Assembly (NCBI GenBank): GCA_013298415.1
Contig: JAAFHN010000025.1
Span: forward strand, 1 to 13,173
Direction: 5' to 3'
Length of the DNA: 13,173 nt
Source of the DNA: Comamonadaceae bacterium
GTDB taxonomy: Bacteria; Pseudomonadota; Gammaproteobacteria; Burkholderiales; Burkholderiaceae_C
Shown here: positions 11,805 through 13,173 of the stretch, piece after piece
Position numbering within the stretch: position 1 is the stretch's first letter
Layout: the number at the start of each line of letters is the position of its first letter
Program-made: the position numbers and the translations under genes
The notes under the pieces: model-generated
Database searches by the model: none
What the model was told of the DNA's origin: nothing
The model's input: the letters and a program-made list of their open reading frames with translations, nothing else

Positions 11805-13173
11805 ATGCAAACCACCTTCCTTGCTCAGCAGTTCGTCCCGCTCATGTTTGCGGGCTTGTTCATGCTTTTGCTCACCGGCTTTCCGGTTGCCTTTGGCTTG
11901 GCTGCAACCGGCCTGTTTTTCGGCTTCATCGGCATGGAAGCGGGGCTTTTCCCAGCCACGCTCTTCCAAGCGCTGCCCTCGCGCATTTTCGGGATCATGC
12001 AAAACGACACTTTGCTGGCGATTCCGTTTTTCACCTTCATGGGCATCATCTTGGAGCGATCCGGGATGGCCGAGGATTTATTGGAAACCGTGGGCCAAGT
12101 GTTCGGCCCGCTGCGCGGCGGCTTGGCAATTGCTGTGATTTTGGTGGGCGCACTTTTGGCGGCTACCACGGGCGTGGTGGCGGCGGCAGTGATTTCAATG
12201 GGCCTGATTTCCTTGCCGATCATGCTGCGCTACGGCTACAGCCGCGTGATCGCAACCGGCACCATCACCGCGTCTGGCACGCTTGCGCAAGCGATCCCGC
12301 CCTCGCTGGTGCTGATCGTGTTGGCCGACCAGTTGGGCCGCTCGGTGGGCGACATGTACTCGGGCGCCTTGGTTCCCGGCCTGCTGCTGGTGGGTCTCTA
12401 CATCCTCTTCATCGTCGCCGTTGCCATCGTGAAGCCTGGGATGGTGCCGCCGCTTCCGCCTGAGGCACGCATCTACAAAGAAGCCAATGGCGCATCGGGG
12501 CACAAATCTCTGCTCTTCTTGGTGATCTTGTGTGCCGTGGCTGGCTTTGGCTGGGCTCAGGTTCACAACGCGGTTCTCACCCCGTTGCTCAAACGCCCCA
12601 TGCCTGCGCCGGGCGACGAGATCGTGATCCTGTCGCTCACCCTGGCCTCGCTCCTTGGCCTCGCCTTGGCCCTCATCAACCGCGCAACCAAGATGGGCCT
12701 GCTCTCCAAACTGGCAGAGCAAGTGACTTTCGTGCTCATGCCGCCACTGATCCTGATCTTCTTGGTGTTGGGCACGATCTTCTTGGGCGTGGCAACACCC
12801 ACCGAAGGCGGCGCAATGGGCGCACTCGGCGCGCTGATTTTGGCCATGGGCAAAAAGCGCTTGAGCGGTTCCCTCCTGATGCAGGCCCTGGAAAACACCG
12901 CGAAGCTGGCAACCTTTGTGATGTTCATTTTGATCGGCTCCACGATCTTCAGCTTCACATTCAATGCGGCCGATGGCCACATTTGGGTGGAGCACTTGTT
13001 CCAAGGCATTCCCGGCGGCGCTTGGGGCTTCTTGGTGGTGGTGAACATCTTGGTGTTCATCTTGGGCTGCTTCATCGATTTCTTTGAGATCGCCTTCATC
13101 GTGATCCCGCTCTTGGCACCCGTGGCCGAGAAAATCCTGCCGGGGCTCGTGCCGGGCATGACGCCAGACGACG
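11805..13173 (+). CDS. dctM: TRAP transporter large permease subunit (DctM), 5' part
   Basis: The frame is open from the ATG at 11805 to the window end: 456 residues, truncated at the right edge. It is the main translocation subunit, expected to have about 12-14 membrane helices. Recognisable blocks are LTGFPVAFGLAATG, DTLLAIPFFTFMGIILERSGMAEDLL, LAATTGVVAAAVISMGLISLP, ITASGTLAQAIPPSLVLIVLAD, FLGVATPTEGGAMGALGAL and ILGCFIDFFEIAFIVIPLLAP. The long hydrophilic loop after 'KPGMVPPLPPEA' and the FFEIAF block fit the larger DctM group often annotated as mannitol/chloroaromatic or keto-acid TRAP systems; the substrate cannot be read from the permease. No DctP binding protein precedes dctQ in this window. 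Confidence 0.94.
   Translation, partial: MQTTFLAQQFVPLMFAGLFMLLLTGFPVAFGLAATGLFFGFIGMEAGLFPATLFQALPSRIFGIMQNDTLLAIPFFTFMGIILERSGMAEDLLETVGQVFGPLRGGLAIAVILVGALLAATTGVVAAAVISMGLISLPIMLRYGYSRVIATGTITASGTLAQAIPPSLVLIVLADQLGRSVGDMYSGALVPGLLLVGLYILFIVAVAIVKPGMVPPLPPEARIYKEANGASGHKSLLFLVILCAVAGFGWAQVHNAVLTPLLKRPMPAPGDEIVILSLTLASLLGLALALINRATKMGLLSKLAEQVTFVLMPPLILIFLVLGTIFLGVATPTEGGAMGALGALILAMGKKRLSGSLLMQALENTAKLATFVMFILIGSTIFSFTFNAADGHIWVEHLFQGIPGGAWGFLVVVNILVFILGCFIDFFEIAFIVIPLLAPVAEKILPGLVPGMTPDD

Noticed and set aside
12195..13004. 269-residue open frame antisense to dctM
   Set aside because: Its composition (His, Gln, Glu, Arg rich) is typical of the reverse of a membrane-protein gene; the plus-strand DctM motifs are unambiguous.

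Overview
The window looks like a chromosomal segment of a betaproteobacterium, most likely Burkholderiales and close to Comamonadaceae. This is inferred from GC-rich codon use, the gene families present, TANNAT-type -10 boxes set 6-7 nt before start codons, and small AATAGC/GCTATT hairpins. No 16S or other marker is present, so the assignment is a judgement. It carries ordinary housekeeping genes, a leftward tRNA array with one very unusual member, an ECF sigma-factor operon, an EgtB/SenA-like protein and the start of a TRAP transporter operon.

Layout. 2-664 (+) is the C-terminal part of an extended SDR / NAD-dependent epimerase. It meets, tail to tail and overlapping, a small MscS channel (609-1433, -). 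An HNH endonuclease follows (1521-2084, -). A leftward tRNA cluster occupies 2110-2993; in transcription order it reads Glu(UUC), Met(CAU), Gln(UUG), Arg(ACG), a tRNA interrupted in its anticodon loop, and His(GUG). 2994-3556 has no convincing gene but holds a strong leftward intrinsic terminator with a competing upstream pairing partner, and a perfect palindromic operator candidate. A Xre-type regulator (3557-3937, +) precedes a UvrD helicase (3978-6536, +), which appears to be transcribed leaderless.

6537-6841 is a repeat region: two tandem arrays flank a REP-like palindrome, and each array appears grown from one half of it. A leftward operon then reads ECF sigma factor (8914-9603), single-pass anti-sigma-like membrane protein (8203-8895) and secreted protein (6842-8185). 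Their order and 17-18 nt spacings suggest a sigma/anti-sigma regulatory unit with an envelope partner. An EgtB/SenA-like protein (9798-11018, -) appears to have lost the usual iron-ligand motif. It is divergent from the TRAP permease genes dctQ (11155-11799) and dctM (11805 to the window end).

The most striking observation is at 2349-2587. A tRNA with perfect acceptor, D, anticodon and T stems and an encoded CCA is split in its anticodon loop by 163 nt. The insert is itself a near-complete imperfect palindrome that extends the anticodon stem into a very long hairpin. No group I intron core is visible. It is either a palindromic element that killed a tRNA copy or a new kind of removable tRNA insert.
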